From NCBI GenBank assembly GCA_018712145.1, contig DVHJ01000025.1:1-33858 (forward strand): a stretch of DNA of 33,858 nt. Reading direction: 5' to 3'. Of this stretch, positions 1 to 8,373 are shown piece after piece. A program made the position numbers and the translations under genes. The notes below the pieces were generated by a model that saw only the letters and a list, made by a program, of their open reading frames with translations, was not told where the DNA came from and did not search any database. The DNA is from Candidatus Faecousia faecigallinarum (lineage in GTDB: Bacteria > Bacillota > Clostridia > Oscillospirales > Oscillospiraceae). How positions within the stretch are numbered: position 1 is the stretch's first letter; each line of letters starts with the position of its first letter.

Positions 1-290
1 CAATGACATGCAGAAGGTGGGCAGGTGTGCGCGGGTGCAAGGACGCAATGACATGCAGAAACTTGCCGGGTGTCTGCGTGTGCAAGAGGGTGGTACCGGG
101 GTGAACGCGCAGGCAGTTGCGGATTCGCCACAGGCGCTGCTTTTCGTTCTGTGCTGCCGCAGGAGTACGGATTGCCACACCAGTGTGCGCACTGGTTCGC
201 AATGACATGCAGAAACATGCGGCGCGCCTGCGTGTGCAAGGACGCAATGATATGCAATAACTTGCCGGGTGTCTGCGTGTGCAAGAACGT
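1..290. repeat. 45-bp tandem units with a half MITE-like element
   Basis: Units beginning CAATGACATGCAGAA start at 1 and 46, and again at 200 and 245, so the spacing is exactly 45 bp in each pair. Each unit ends in a GCGTGTGCAAGGACG-like string. Between the pairs, roughly 120-209 is the right half of the composite element described at 8071: a core remnant, then GGATTGCCACACCAGTGTG, ending CAATGACATG at 200-209. No gene is supported here. Open frames through this stretch are translations of the repeat. Confidence 0.85.
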
Positions 291-299
291 GCTACCATG

Positions 300-415
300 G
301 CAAATTTGCAGTGCTTTTCATATTCGCCCAAAGGATTGCTTTTCGTTCTGTGCTGCCGCAGGAGTTACGGATTGCCACGTCGCGGGGCGGCTGCCCCGCT
401 CCTCGCAATGACATG
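300..415. repeat. Half (right-end) MITE-like element
   Basis: This is the right half of the composite repeat. It has a core with ATTCGCCCAAAG, then GCCGCAGGAGTTACGGATTG, then a terminal hairpin in the G-rich version (CGGGGCGGCTGCCCCG), ending CAATGACATG at 406-415. The matching left half is absent. It is followed by one more 45-bp-type unit to about 450. Confidence 0.8.
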
Positions 416-449
416 CAGAAACATGCGGCGCGCCTGCGTGTGCAAGAAC

Positions 450-715
450 GCACTGCCGGTATACTGCCGGAACTGGCCCTTGTACCCGCAGAAGGGGGCA
501 GGGTGGCGGCAAAGCAAGGGCGTTGCGGCCCTGCCGGCCGGTGACATCAGCATACCCCAGGCCGGGGGGGAAACACAAGGCCTTTTTCCTCACCGGGCGG
601 AAAACCGGCCCCACCGGGGGATTTTCCGCCGTAACCGAACCCTGCACAGTTTGCGCCAGAAACCCGGCCTACCCATAAACCGTAGGCCGGGTTTCCCGAC
701 GGACCGAACGCCGCC
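450..715. other. Gene-free stretch with hairpins
   Basis: I see no convincing coding sequence. It holds an inverted repeat, GGCGGAAAA at 596-604 against TTTTCCGCC at 622-630, with a further CCCC/GGGG pairing inside. The two terminator-like hairpins listed separately follow. All lie downstream of the minus-strand operon that ends at 716. Confidence 0.5.
650..694 (-). terminator. Hairpin terminator of the 716-7719 operon
   Basis: There is a perfect 10-bp stem, CCCGGCCTAC (663-672) with GTAGGCCGGG (682-691), starting about 25 nt beyond the stop of the last minus-strand gene. On the minus strand it is followed only by a short TTTCTGG, so the T-run is weak. On the plus strand it is followed by TTT, so it may work in both directions. 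Confidence 0.55.
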
Positions 716-738
716 TTAACAAGGCGGCGGCGTTTTTT
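709..738 (+). terminator. Plus-direction terminator overlapping a minus-strand stop codon
   Basis: CGCCGCCTT (709-717) pairs perfectly with AAGGCGGCG (721-729) around a 3-nt loop. A run of six T follows on the plus strand (733-738). It would stop plus-strand transcription coming out of the repeat region. It lies inside the last codons of the minus-strand flavoprotein gene, whose stop is at 716-718. Confidence 0.6.
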
Positions 739-1795
739 CCTCCGGGATCAGCAGGGTATCCAGGATTTGGCCGGCCCAGCGGGACAGCCGGGCTTCCATC
801 CCCGGCGAGGCCATGGCCTCTCCAGGGTCGTTGGCCGTCTGGAACAGGCAGAACCGGGGGGGCAGCATCATGGTTTTGTTCAGGCACAGAGCCCCCAGCA
901 CCTGCCGGGCCACAATGTCCCCGCCGGAATAGCCGGAGACCACAATGGCATACAGGTACTTGTCATACAGGGTGCTTTGCAGCAGCAAACTGGTCATGCG
1001 GTTGATCAGGGCCATGATGTTGGCGCTCACCGAATCGTTATAGTTGGGGCACAGCAGCAAAATCCCGTCGCTGGCCAGGATGGCGGGGAACACCTCCGTG
1101 GGCAGGGCGCCGCCGTAGTAGCAGGTGCCGCTTTTGGAGTAGTGCAGGCAGGCGGTGTAGGAGCAGCCCCGGCAGTCATAGATCGCCCCGTTTTGCAGGC
1201 TGATGGTGGACAGGTTGCAGCGGGCCGACAGCCGTTGGCAGACGGCGCTGCCCATGGCCACGGTGTTGGACCGGCGGTTATCCGAGGCGTGGAGCATCAG
1301 CAGGTTGGGCCGGGAAAACCTGGGGGGCTGAAATTCCGCCAACCGGTCTGCCAGCGCCCTGGCTTGGCGGAAATAGGCCTCCTCCGGGGAGCAATTCATC
1401 CGCTCTGCGGAAACCCGGTGGTTGTGGAGAGAACCGGTGCCCTCCACCAGGGGTTTGCCGGGAAACAGGCATCCGGTCAGGTTGGCCGCCAGGCAAATGG
1501 CCTGGGCCGCTTGCTTGGTGTACAGTTCCCCGGCGCCGTCAACAATGATGCTCCCGATGGCCCCTGCCAGAGCGGCGGTGGTTTGGCGAAGGGTCCGCAG
1601 CATGCCCAGGGTATCCGGGCCCATGCCCCCAAGATCCACCGCCAGGGCAAACAGCACCCGCTTGCCGGCCAAATTCCCCCCGGACAATTCCGCCGGACCG
1701 GCGGAGAACACCCGGCGCCCTGCCAGGGCAAAGGCCAGCAGCCGCTCCAGCCGGGGGCTGCTCTCGGTTTTCAGCAGGTAAATTGGTTCACCCAT
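716..1795 (-). CDS. NADPH-dependent FMN reductase-like flavoprotein
   Basis: A 359-residue protein. Residues about 163-345 look like the flavodoxin-fold NADPH-dependent FMN reductase / iron-sulfur flavoprotein family: LLMLHASDNRRSN (phosphate loop position), a cysteine cluster C208-x2-C211-x4-C216-x8-C225, then ASDGILLLCPNYNDSVSANI and VVSGYSGGD. The cysteine spacing resembles, but does not match exactly, that of iron-sulfur flavoproteins, so cluster binding is only possible. Residues about 45-125 look like a second, degenerate flavodoxin-like half. The start at 1795 is chosen because its ATG overlaps the stop of the upstream gene by 8 bp, indicating translational coupling. It is the third gene of an operon with a dehydrogenase-like protein and a large multidomain protein. 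The substrate is unknown; an electron-transfer or reductase role is inferred. Confidence 0.75.
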   Translation of the reverse strand: MGEPIYLLKTESSPRLERLLAFALAGRRVFSAGPAELSGGNLAGKRVLFALAVDLGGMGPDTLGMLRTLRQTTAALAGAIGSIIVDGAGELYTKQAAQAICLAANLTGCLFPGKPLVEGTGSLHNHRVSAERMNCSPEEAYFRQARALADRLAEFQPPRFSRPNLLMLHASDNRRSNTVAMGSAVCQRLSARCNLSTISLQNGAIYDCRGCSYTACLHYSKSGTCYYGGALPTEVFPAILASDGILLLCPNYNDSVSANIMALINRMTSLLLQSTLYDKYLYAIVVSGYSGGDIVARQVLGALCLNKTMMLPPRFCLFQTANDPGEAMASPGMEARLSRWAGQILDTLLIPEEKTPPPC

Positions 1796-3005
1796 GGGCA
1801 AACCCCTGCAATTCCCGGAGGGCGGTGTCCAGCCGCTGCTGCAGCCCGGGGGCCAGGGCTTCCCGGACGGCGGCGGGACCAAGGGGGGTCATGGTGTTCA
1901 GGCAGCCGAAGTAGGCGCCCCCCAGGGGCACGGCCCCATAGTGGGGCAGGCCCCGGATCAGGCGGAGGATGGAGACGGCGGCGGAGGACAGGCCCGGGGC
2001 GATATAGGGCTTAAAGCCCAGGGCCCGCACTTCCAGGTTCATCTCCCGGGTGCGGGCGGTGAGGCGGCGGGAAATCTCCCCGTCATACCCCGCCAGGGGC
2101 GCATTGGCCACCACCAGCCCCGCCCCGTGGGGGCCATAGACCCGGAGCGGGGCGGTGGGCAGTCCTTCTTCCCCGGCGGCATACGCTGCCCGGGCCGCCA
2201 TCACCCCCAGGCCAAAGCCCTGAATTTGCTCCGGCGCCAGGCCCCGGAAGTCCAGTTTCCCCGTTTCATCCCGGTTGCTTTCCAGAAACACGCTCCGGCA
2301 CAGGTGATCCACCGGATCGGAAATCTGACAAAACAGGCCGGAAAACCCGGCGTTTCTGGCCATCCGGGCGTAGGTTTTCAGCATCTGCCGGTTGGCCTCG
2401 TACTGGGCCATCCGCACATCGCCCCCAGCCCCCAGGGGCGGCACCCCCCGGGAAGCGGTGAAGAGGAATAAATCGCAGTCAAACAGCTCCCCCTGGGGGC
2501 AGACGGCGACCTGGGGCAGGGGCTTATCCTCCAGGGAAAGCACCTGGTTGAGCTCCAGGGCATACCGTTGGCACAGGGCCTGGTTGGGGTCGTAAATCCG
2601 GATTTCGGACAGTTCCGTGCCCAGAAGCTTCAGCCCGGTGAGCACTGTCCCCCCCACATCCCCCAGGCCCACCAGGGTGACCCGGAACTTCTCCGGCGGC
2701 GGGGCCTGGAAGCGGTCCAGGTAAGACCAGCACCGGGGAAACCCGGTGTTCAGCACACCGGCGCCGTTGGCCCGGATAAACCGGGCCAGGGAACTGCCGC
2801 CGCCGTCGCCGGTGGGCAGCAGGGCGGCAATGGACTCCTGGCCCACCTGCTCCAGGCTGTCCACCGGGTACAGGCAGCGGCTGGTCAGGGGGTCCCGGTT
2901 TTGCAGCAGGATCAGGGGGGCAAAGGGACCCTCCACCGGCCGGGCCCGGCCGGGGAAATCCCCGCTGCCCGCCAGGCAGTAGGGGCCGAATCGTTTATAG
3001 ACCAT
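1788..3005 (-). CDS. Malate/lactate dehydrogenase-like NAD-binding protein
   Basis: A 405-residue protein with an extra N-terminal region of about 105 residues. A Rossmann domain follows: VTLVGLGDVGG at 109-119 is the dinucleotide loop and IYDPN (D139) the likely ribose-binding acid. Further on are QISDPVD (227-233), matching the PVD segment of malate/lactate dehydrogenases, and YGPHG (290-294), matching the catalytic-histidine GEHG motif with H293 kept. Overall similarity to true malate or lactate dehydrogenases is low and the protein is longer than their usual 310-330 residues, so the substrate is uncertain. Its start overlaps the stop of the preceding gene by 11 bp and its stop overlaps the next start by 8 bp, so it is the middle gene of a translationally coupled operon. 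A redox enzyme or NAD(H)-binding sensor would both fit. Confidence 0.75.
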   Translation of the reverse strand: MVYKRFGPYCLAGSGDFPGRARPVEGPFAPLILLQNRDPLTSRCLYPVDSLEQVGQESIAALLPTGDGGGSSLARFIRANGAGVLNTGFPRCWSYLDRFQAPPPEKFRVTLVGLGDVGGTVLTGLKLLGTELSEIRIYDPNQALCQRYALELNQVLSLEDKPLPQVAVCPQGELFDCDLFLFTASRGVPPLGAGGDVRMAQYEANRQMLKTYARMARNAGFSGLFCQISDPVDHLCRSVFLESNRDETGKLDFRGLAPEQIQGFGLGVMAARAAYAAGEEGLPTAPLRVYGPHGAGLVVANAPLAGYDGEISRRLTARTREMNLEVRALGFKPYIAPGLSSAAVSILRLIRGLPHYGAVPLGGAYFGCLNTMTPLGPAAVREALAPGLQQRLDTALRELQGFAHG

Positions 3006-6000
3006 GGATTACCTCCGACATGGAAATCCGCTGCAGCTGGGTCAGGTCGTCCGACACGTAGCTGGAGGCGGGAACGGTGAAATCGTACTGCAAGTGCCGC
3101 CCCCGGTCAGGCAGGCGGGGCCGGAACAGGGCCTCCGGCAGGCGCTCCAAGGTGAGGTTGGTGGAGAAGGCGGCCAGGTGCCGCCGCTCCAGGGCCAGGA
3201 GAATGTCCCGGGCGTTTTCCAAGGCGGCCAAGGACAGGCGCAGCCTGGCGCTGCCGTCTGCCCCGGGGATAAAGGTGGGGTTGACGTAGGGCAGCACCAG
3301 ATTGATGGAGGGGCGGTTCCAGCCCAGCTCCTCCGGCCGGTCCATGCTGTCGCCCCCCAGGAAGGGGTAGAGGCCGCTTTCCGTCAGCCAGTGGTTCAGG
3401 TTGGGGATAAAGTATTCGCATTCCACATGACGGCCCTGGGTCTGCATCAGATCCTGGCCGTGGCCGGAGATCAGGCCAACCACCAGGCTGCGGATTTCCA
3501 CATGCTCCTCTTTAAAGATATGATCCATGGCGTGGATACGATGCCCGTTGTGGAGCAGATCGTCCACCAGAATCACCGGCCGGCGGAAAGACTTGATGGT
3601 GCGCACCTGGCCGGACAGGGAGGAATACCCGGGGGCCTCCAGAATCCGGAAATCCGACATGTCCGCCTGGTATACCTTGTCGGCGTGGAGGGTTTTGGTG
3701 ACGGTGTTGGGCACCACCTCGTCGGAGAGGATTTTGCCGTAGGGCACGCACATGTATGGCCCCAGCTGCCGGACGCCCGGCGGCACATGGTCCACCTGAT
3801 TCAGGCGCTGCACCTTCCGGGACAGGCTTTGGTTCAGGGTTTCCGCGTCAAAGCTCAGCAGGAGCCGGCCGGGGAACAGGGCGGCCAAGGCGCCGCGGAG
3901 CTTCAGCCGGGTTTGCTCCACCGCCCGGCCCACCGCCTTGTCGCTGCGCAGGGGTTCTTTGATCCACAAAAACACGTCCTGCACCAGCACCATCGGCGAG
4001 CGCATGTCCACCGACAGCAGGTCCGGCTGGCCGGGAATGGGCAGGAAGCCCAGCTGCAGCAGCTCGCCGTACAGCTCCCCGGCGCCGCTGCACCGGCACA
4101 AAGCATAGGTGTGATCCGTCTCCAAACTCCGGGCCAGCAGTTCGTTGACCAGCTGCCGGCGGACCCCCAGGTCGGCGTGGGAGACGCAGGACACGTGATC
4201 CACCATCATGATTTTGCCGGAGGTGTGCCGCCGGACATAGGCGGCGGCGTCCCGGGAGCCCAGGGTTTCCAGCAGCCGGGAGCTGGTGACGGTGTGGCCG
4301 CAGACCCAGCCCAGGGGTTCCTGGGCGGAGTGGGCCGAGAGGAAAATCCCCAGGCCCTCCGGCTCCCGGCGGAGAAAATCCTGGAGCAGCGGGGGCAGCT
4401 TTGGGGTATCCGGGGTTGCCCGGGAGAAGTACAGGTCCCCGGGCTTGAGCTCGTTTTTGAACTGGGGGGACCGGAGATACAGGCCCCGCTCGTAGATAAA
4501 CGCCTGGACAATGGGGTCCACCAGCATGGAGATATCCATGTCCTTGTCCACGTATTCCCGAATCCGGGTGGAGCTGACCCCCTCGCACCAGGCCGGCAGG
4601 GACATGACCTTCCACTTGCCCCGGAGAATCTTGTCCAGATGGCCGGTTTTGCTGCCGGCCCGGCGGAAGATCACGTGGTTGTAGTCCCGGGCCGAGCCGG
4701 GCGCCTCGGTGCGGTAGGCGGAGGCGCCTTCGATCACATCGCTGCCGGCGGCCAGGTACAGCTCCCGGCCGGGGAACATGGCCGCCAGGGCGGCCAAGTC
4801 CTCCGGGCAGGCGATATTCACCGGGCAGTTGTCCGGGAAGAGGTACACATCCCACAAATCGGCGGTGGAAATGGCGGCAATTTTCCGGCGCAGCAGCTTG
4901 GGGATGGTCCGTTTGCTCCAGGAGAATTCGTCGATGGCCAGATACACTTCAAACCCCAGGGCGTGAATGTCCCGGACGATTTGCTTGTGCCCGGCGGAGA
5001 AGGGGTCAAAGGTGCCGGGGAAGAAGGCCACCGGCCGGGGCGGGGGGAAACGCAGCCGGTCGCCGCTGACCTCGCAGGAGACAATCAGCCGGTACAGGTG
5101 GTTGAGCATGGCGGCATGGTTGTAAAAGGTCAGCTGATCCTTGGTGGGCTCGGACAGCAGGCACAGCAGCTTTTTCCCGGTGCGCACCAGGCAATCCCGG
5201 CGAACGGCCTGGGCAATGTTGGGATTGCCGAATATCCCCCGGCACAGGACCGACAGGGCGGTTTGATGAATCACCGGCTCATAGTGGGCAACGCCGGTGA
5301 GCAGCAGGCCCAGCACCCGGTCAAACACCGCCGCCCGGGCGCAGCACTGCTCGGTCATCATGGCCCCCAGGGTGTGCAGGGCGGCGTTGGCCGCCCGCAG
5401 GGAGCCGGAGCTGCCTGCGTGGATCAGATCGTCCAGATAGTCCACCCCCTCGGCCAGCTCCTTGTCCGGCATCTGGCACAGCAGCCGGCCCAGGAAGGGG
5501 GGAATGTAGTAGGAGATCTGCTCCTGGCCGGTTTCCAGCTCCCGGGTCAGGTCAACCAGAATTTCATTTTTCTGATCTACCGTCAGGTATTGGGTCAGCT
5601 GCAGCAGCACATACCCGGCGTATTCCCGGACGGTGAGATGTTCGCTGACGGACAGCAGGTTGGACAGGTGCATGGCGGTGTGAAACGCCCCGGCGGGATC
5701 AGCCCGCACCTGGTCCCAGAGAAAGTCGATCTGCACCAGCTTTACCGTCCAGGGCACCACGTTTTTCAAATTGCTGAGGAACAGCTCCCCGGCCCTGGCC
5801 TGGGGCAGGGGGTCATGTCCCCCAAAGAAGCGGTTTAAGATCCGGGTTTTGGCATAGCTGACGGCGAAGGAGTCCCCCGGGTCCAGCCGGCGCAAGGCTT
5901 CGGCCATGCCGGCGCCAATTGCCGGGTCCTGCTCCATGAGCCGGGACAGGCAGCGGATCACCGTTAAGCGCAGGGGAATATCCGGCTGGGCCAGGCAGCG

Positions 6001-7719
6001 GCCCAGGCACCGGGCCAGCTCCGGCCGGTCCTCCGGCAAAATGGCCTGGGCGGGCACATAGGCCAGGGCGCTGGCCAGCGCCTCCCAGTGGCTGCTTTCC
6101 CCGGACTTCAGCAGCCGGAGCAGGGGCCGGGCCATCACCTGGGCGTCGTAGGCCGAGCATACGGAAAACAGGCTCTCCGCGATCCCCTTCAGGCTGTTGG
6201 AGATTCGCTGGGCATGCTTGGCGGAAATCTTCCGGTCCGGGTACAGGCACAGGCGGATCTGCTCTTCCCACAGCCGCTCCGCTTCGGCAAAATACCCCAT
6301 CAGGGTGGGGGCATAGGCGGTGGCCGGAGCGTCGGCAGGCAGCTCTTTGCGGTAAGACGGCCCGCTGTTGGCCAAAATCTGGCCCATGATTTTGGCCGCC
6401 CGGCGGCGGATATCCCCTTCCCGGTGCATCAGCAGCTCATACAGGAAAGACAGGGTCATGCCCTTGCTGTGCTTGGGCATGTAGCTGTTGTACTCCTCAA
6501 ACAGCAGCAGGTACGTGCGGATCCGCTGGAGGTTTTTCTCGCTTCTGGCCTGCTCCAGGAGCTGCTCAAAAGAGGCGTCGGTGCTGAATGTGTCCATCAG
6601 CCGGAGACTGTTGTCAAAGGTGAGATGGCGCAGGCCGGTAATGGACCCCTTCTCGCTACACAAAGCCGGCCGGAAGGGGGCCACCGGCTGCAACCGGGTG
6701 ACCTCCATCCGGGGACAAACCCCCCGGGCGGACAAGAAGCTTTCAAAATCCCGGAGCTTGGCATACACCGTGGCATAGCGCCGCTGCTTTTCCGGGGTGA
6801 CGTCCGCCAGCTTGGACAGGATGATGGCATAGGAATCCGCCAGGGAATAGATTTTGGTGGTTTCCTTCCCGTCCGGGCCACGGGTACCCCGGACGCGGAA
6901 ATCGGCGTAGATCAGCAGCAGGGACTCCACCGGCAGGTTTTCAAACTCCAGATCCCAGGTGGAGTGGTTGGCGGCCACGTGGGCGATGTGGGGCAGCTCC
7001 CGCTCCGCCAGGTACTGCCAGGTAAAATAGTAGTGCAGGTACGGCGTCCGGGGGGCGGATTTTCCCCGGCAGCCAAATTTTCCGATGTCGTGGCTCAGGG
7101 AGGCGGCGCTCACCAGGGGGATATCCACGCTCAGCCCCGCCAGCTTGGCCAGCCGTGCCCCGTGGACCGCCACATTATTCACCCCGATGGTGTGGCTGGC
7201 CGGGTCAAAGGGCATACATTCCCGGCCAATGCGCAGCAGGGCGGGGAAGTGGTCCCGCCGGACGGCTTTCTGGAAGTTCAGGTACTCCTGCCGGATCCGG
7301 CTGTCCTCCAGCTCCTGGCCGGTGGCCCAGTGGGGGTCCAGCAGGGGATCGAAGGGGCAGTTTTCCCCCTCCTGATCCAGCAGCCACTCCAGCACCTGGA
7401 GGTAGAAGGCCATGGCCCGCTCCTGGGCCTGGGTGGCGGGGGGCCGGTTGGGGTCGGGGAACAAAACCGCGGCCAGGGTGTCATAAATAAAGCGCAGCCA
7501 CCCTTCCTGGGGTTCCGGACAGAGCCGCTGCAAAATCGGGGCACAGGCCTGGACCGCCTGGGCGCAGCCGGTGCGCTGCCCCTGGAAGGCCGCCAGACCG
7601 TCGGAAAACCGGTTGGCGTGGAGCAGCTGGGCAAAGCCCCGCCGGCTCAGGCCCAAGTACCGGGAAAAGGAAACGCAGAGGTTGTCCACCAGCGGGGACG
7701 GATCAAAACGGGCGCCCAT
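2995..7719 (-). CDS. Giant multidomain protein: HD, helical repeats, NadD-like, GNAT-like, PRTase-like
   Basis: A 1574-residue protein that I recognise only by its parts. Residues about 180-310 are an HD phosphohydrolase-like domain (H186, then SLSHDIGKFG with H210-D211). About 380-880 is helical and resembles HEAT/ARM repeats. About 896-1075 is a NadD-type nucleotidyltransferase: FPGTFDPFSAGH at 900-911 has SxGH in place of HxGH, and the C-terminal GVSSTRIREYV and FIYERGLY match the family. About 1090-1240 resembles a GNAT acyltransferase. About 1310-1440 looks like a type I phosphoribosyltransferase, with VILVDDLLHNGHR (1382-1394) at the PRPP loop but without its usual Ser/Thr. About 1460-1574 is unassigned. 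The start is set by AAGGAGG at 7727-7733 and by the promoter just upstream; longer frames run into repeat DNA. It is first in an operon with two redox-type proteins. Nucleotide or cofactor chemistry is inferred. Confidence 0.85.
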   Translation of the reverse strand: MGARFDPSPLVDNLCVSFSRYLGLSRRGFAQLLHANRFSDGLAAFQGQRTGCAQAVQACAPILQRLCPEPQEGWLRFIYDTLAAVLFPDPNRPPATQAQERAMAFYLQVLEWLLDQEGENCPFDPLLDPHWATGQELEDSRIRQEYLNFQKAVRRDHFPALLRIGRECMPFDPASHTIGVNNVAVHGARLAKLAGLSVDIPLVSAASLSHDIGKFGCRGKSAPRTPYLHYYFTWQYLAERELPHIAHVAANHSTWDLEFENLPVESLLLIYADFRVRGTRGPDGKETTKIYSLADSYAIILSKLADVTPEKQRRYATVYAKLRDFESFLSARGVCPRMEVTRLQPVAPFRPALCSEKGSITGLRHLTFDNSLRLMDTFSTDASFEQLLEQARSEKNLQRIRTYLLLFEEYNSYMPKHSKGMTLSFLYELLMHREGDIRRRAAKIMGQILANSGPSYRKELPADAPATAYAPTLMGYFAEAERLWEEQIRLCLYPDRKISAKHAQRISNSLKGIAESLFSVCSAYDAQVMARPLLRLLKSGESSHWEALASALAYVPAQAILPEDRPELARCLGRCLAQPDIPLRLTVIRCLSRLMEQDPAIGAGMAEALRRLDPGDSFAVSYAKTRILNRFFGGHDPLPQARAGELFLSNLKNVVPWTVKLVQIDFLWDQVRADPAGAFHTAMHLSNLLSVSEHLTVREYAGYVLLQLTQYLTVDQKNEILVDLTRELETGQEQISYYIPPFLGRLLCQMPDKELAEGVDYLDDLIHAGSSGSLRAANAALHTLGAMMTEQCCARAAVFDRVLGLLLTGVAHYEPVIHQTALSVLCRGIFGNPNIAQAVRRDCLVRTGKKLLCLLSEPTKDQLTFYNHAAMLNHLYRLIVSCEVSGDRLRFPPPRPVAFFPGTFDPFSAGHKQIVRDIHALGFEVYLAIDEFSWSKRTIPKLLRRKIAAISTADLWDVYLFPDNCPVNIACPEDLAALAAMFPGRELYLAAGSDVIEGASAYRTEAPGSARDYNHVIFRRAGSKTGHLDKILRGKWKVMSLPAWCEGVSSTRIREYVDKDMDISMLVDPIVQAFIYERGLYLRSPQFKNELKPGDLYFSRATPDTPKLPPLLQDFLRREPEGLGIFLSAHSAQEPLGWVCGHTVTSSRLLETLGSRDAAAYVRRHTSGKIMMVDHVSCVSHADLGVRRQLVNELLARSLETDHTYALCRCSGAGELYGELLQLGFLPIPGQPDLLSVDMRSPMVLVQDVFLWIKEPLRSDKAVGRAVEQTRLKLRGALAALFPGRLLLSFDAETLNQSLSRKVQRLNQVDHVPPGVRQLGPYMCVPYGKILSDEVVPNTVTKTLHADKVYQADMSDFRILEAPGYSSLSGQVRTIKSFRRPVILVDDLLHNGHRIHAMDHIFKEEHVEIRSLVVGLISGHGQDLMQTQGRHVECEYFIPNLNHWLTESGLYPFLGGDSMDRPEELGWNRPSINLVLPYVNPTFIPGADGSARLRLSLAALENARDILLALERRHLAAFSTNLTLERLPEALFRPRLPDRGRHLQYDFTVPASSYVSDDLTQLQRISMSEVIHGL

Positions 7720-7752
7720 GGGTAAGCCTCCTTGGGAGAAATTGGTGGTTAC

Positions 7753-7781
7753 ATTATCGCCGAGAAACCGGCGAAAGTCAA
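7753..7781 (-). promoter_or_regulatory. Sigma-A promoter of the 2995-7719 operon, with a dyad in the spacer
   Basis: On the minus strand TTGACT (7781-7776), a 17-nt spacer and GATAAT (7758-7753) form a near-consensus promoter. Transcription should begin near 7746, leaving a leader of about 27 nt before the ATG at 7719. The spacer holds a short dyad, CGCCG-N6-CGGCG (7758-7773), that could be an operator; that part is inference. Confidence 0.75.
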
Positions 7782-7840
7782 TCCGGCGCAGGGGAAAGTT
7801 CTGCGCCTGCCCCGGTTTCCTGGCGATTTGTGATATGCTG

Positions 7841-7951
7841 CTTGGGCGAATTCGTAGCATTTTTTCGTATTCGCCCAAAGTACTGCTTTCTGCGATGTTG
7901 TACTGCAAGGAGAACGGATTGCCACGTCGCTACGCTCCTCGCAATGACATG
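7841..7951. repeat. Half MITE-like element
   Basis: The right half of the composite element, starting at the core hairpin (TTGGGCGAAT near 7842 pairs with ATTCGCCCAA near 7869) and ending CAATGACATG at 7942-7951. The terminal hairpin is the GTCGCTACGCTCCTC version. It is nearly identical in sequence to the right half of the complete copy at 8071-8257. About 110 bp of 45-bp-type units in both orientations link the two. Confidence 0.85.
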
Positions 7952-8070
7952 CAGAAACATGCGGCGTGTCCGCATAGGCAAGGACGTTGTACCAGGCAAA
8001 ACTGCCACCGTCTACGCACTTTCCCTCGCGTCCCACCGCCTTGCACTCGCTGACGCGTACCCGTCTTTTG

Positions 8071-8257
8071 CATGTCATTGCGAACCAGTGCGCACACTGG
8101 TGTGGCAATCCGCATCCCCGCAGGGAAAGGCAACGATAAATGCGCTTTTGGGCGAATTTGTAGCATTTTTTCGTATTCGCCCAAAGTACTGCTTTCTGCG
8201 ATGTTGTACTGCAAGGAGAACGGATTGTCCCGTCGCTACGCTCCTCGCAATGACATG
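8071..8257. repeat. Complete MITE-like composite element, copy 1
   Basis: 187 bp. It starts CATGTCATTG and ends CAATGACATG. The left terminal repeat carries the CCAGTGCGCACACTGG hairpin and the right one the GTCGCTACGCTCCTC hairpin. The centre has the TTGGGCGAAT/ATTCGCCCAA hairpin. It lies between the divergent promoters at 7753-7781 and 8374-8402. Confidence 0.85.
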
Positions 8258-8373
8258 CTGAAGGAAAACCGTTTCTGCGGTTGCAAGAACGTAGTTCGCA
8301 ACGGCATGCAGAGACTTGCCGGGTGCCTGCGCTTACCACTGCGCCTTCCCGGGTCCGGTTTCCTTTGGTTTTG

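Noticed and set aside
3004-5838. A 944-codon plus-strand open frame opposite the multidomain gene, and similar long antisense frames at 767-2014, 6088-7725 and 17559-19514
   Set aside because: They mirror real genes in GC-rich DNA and give low-complexity Gly, Gln, His and Pro-rich products with no recognisable domains.
7720-7908. N-terminal extension of the multidomain protein to 7908
   Set aside because: The extra 63 codons lie across the promoter and a repeat. AAGGAGG and the promoter place the start at 7719.
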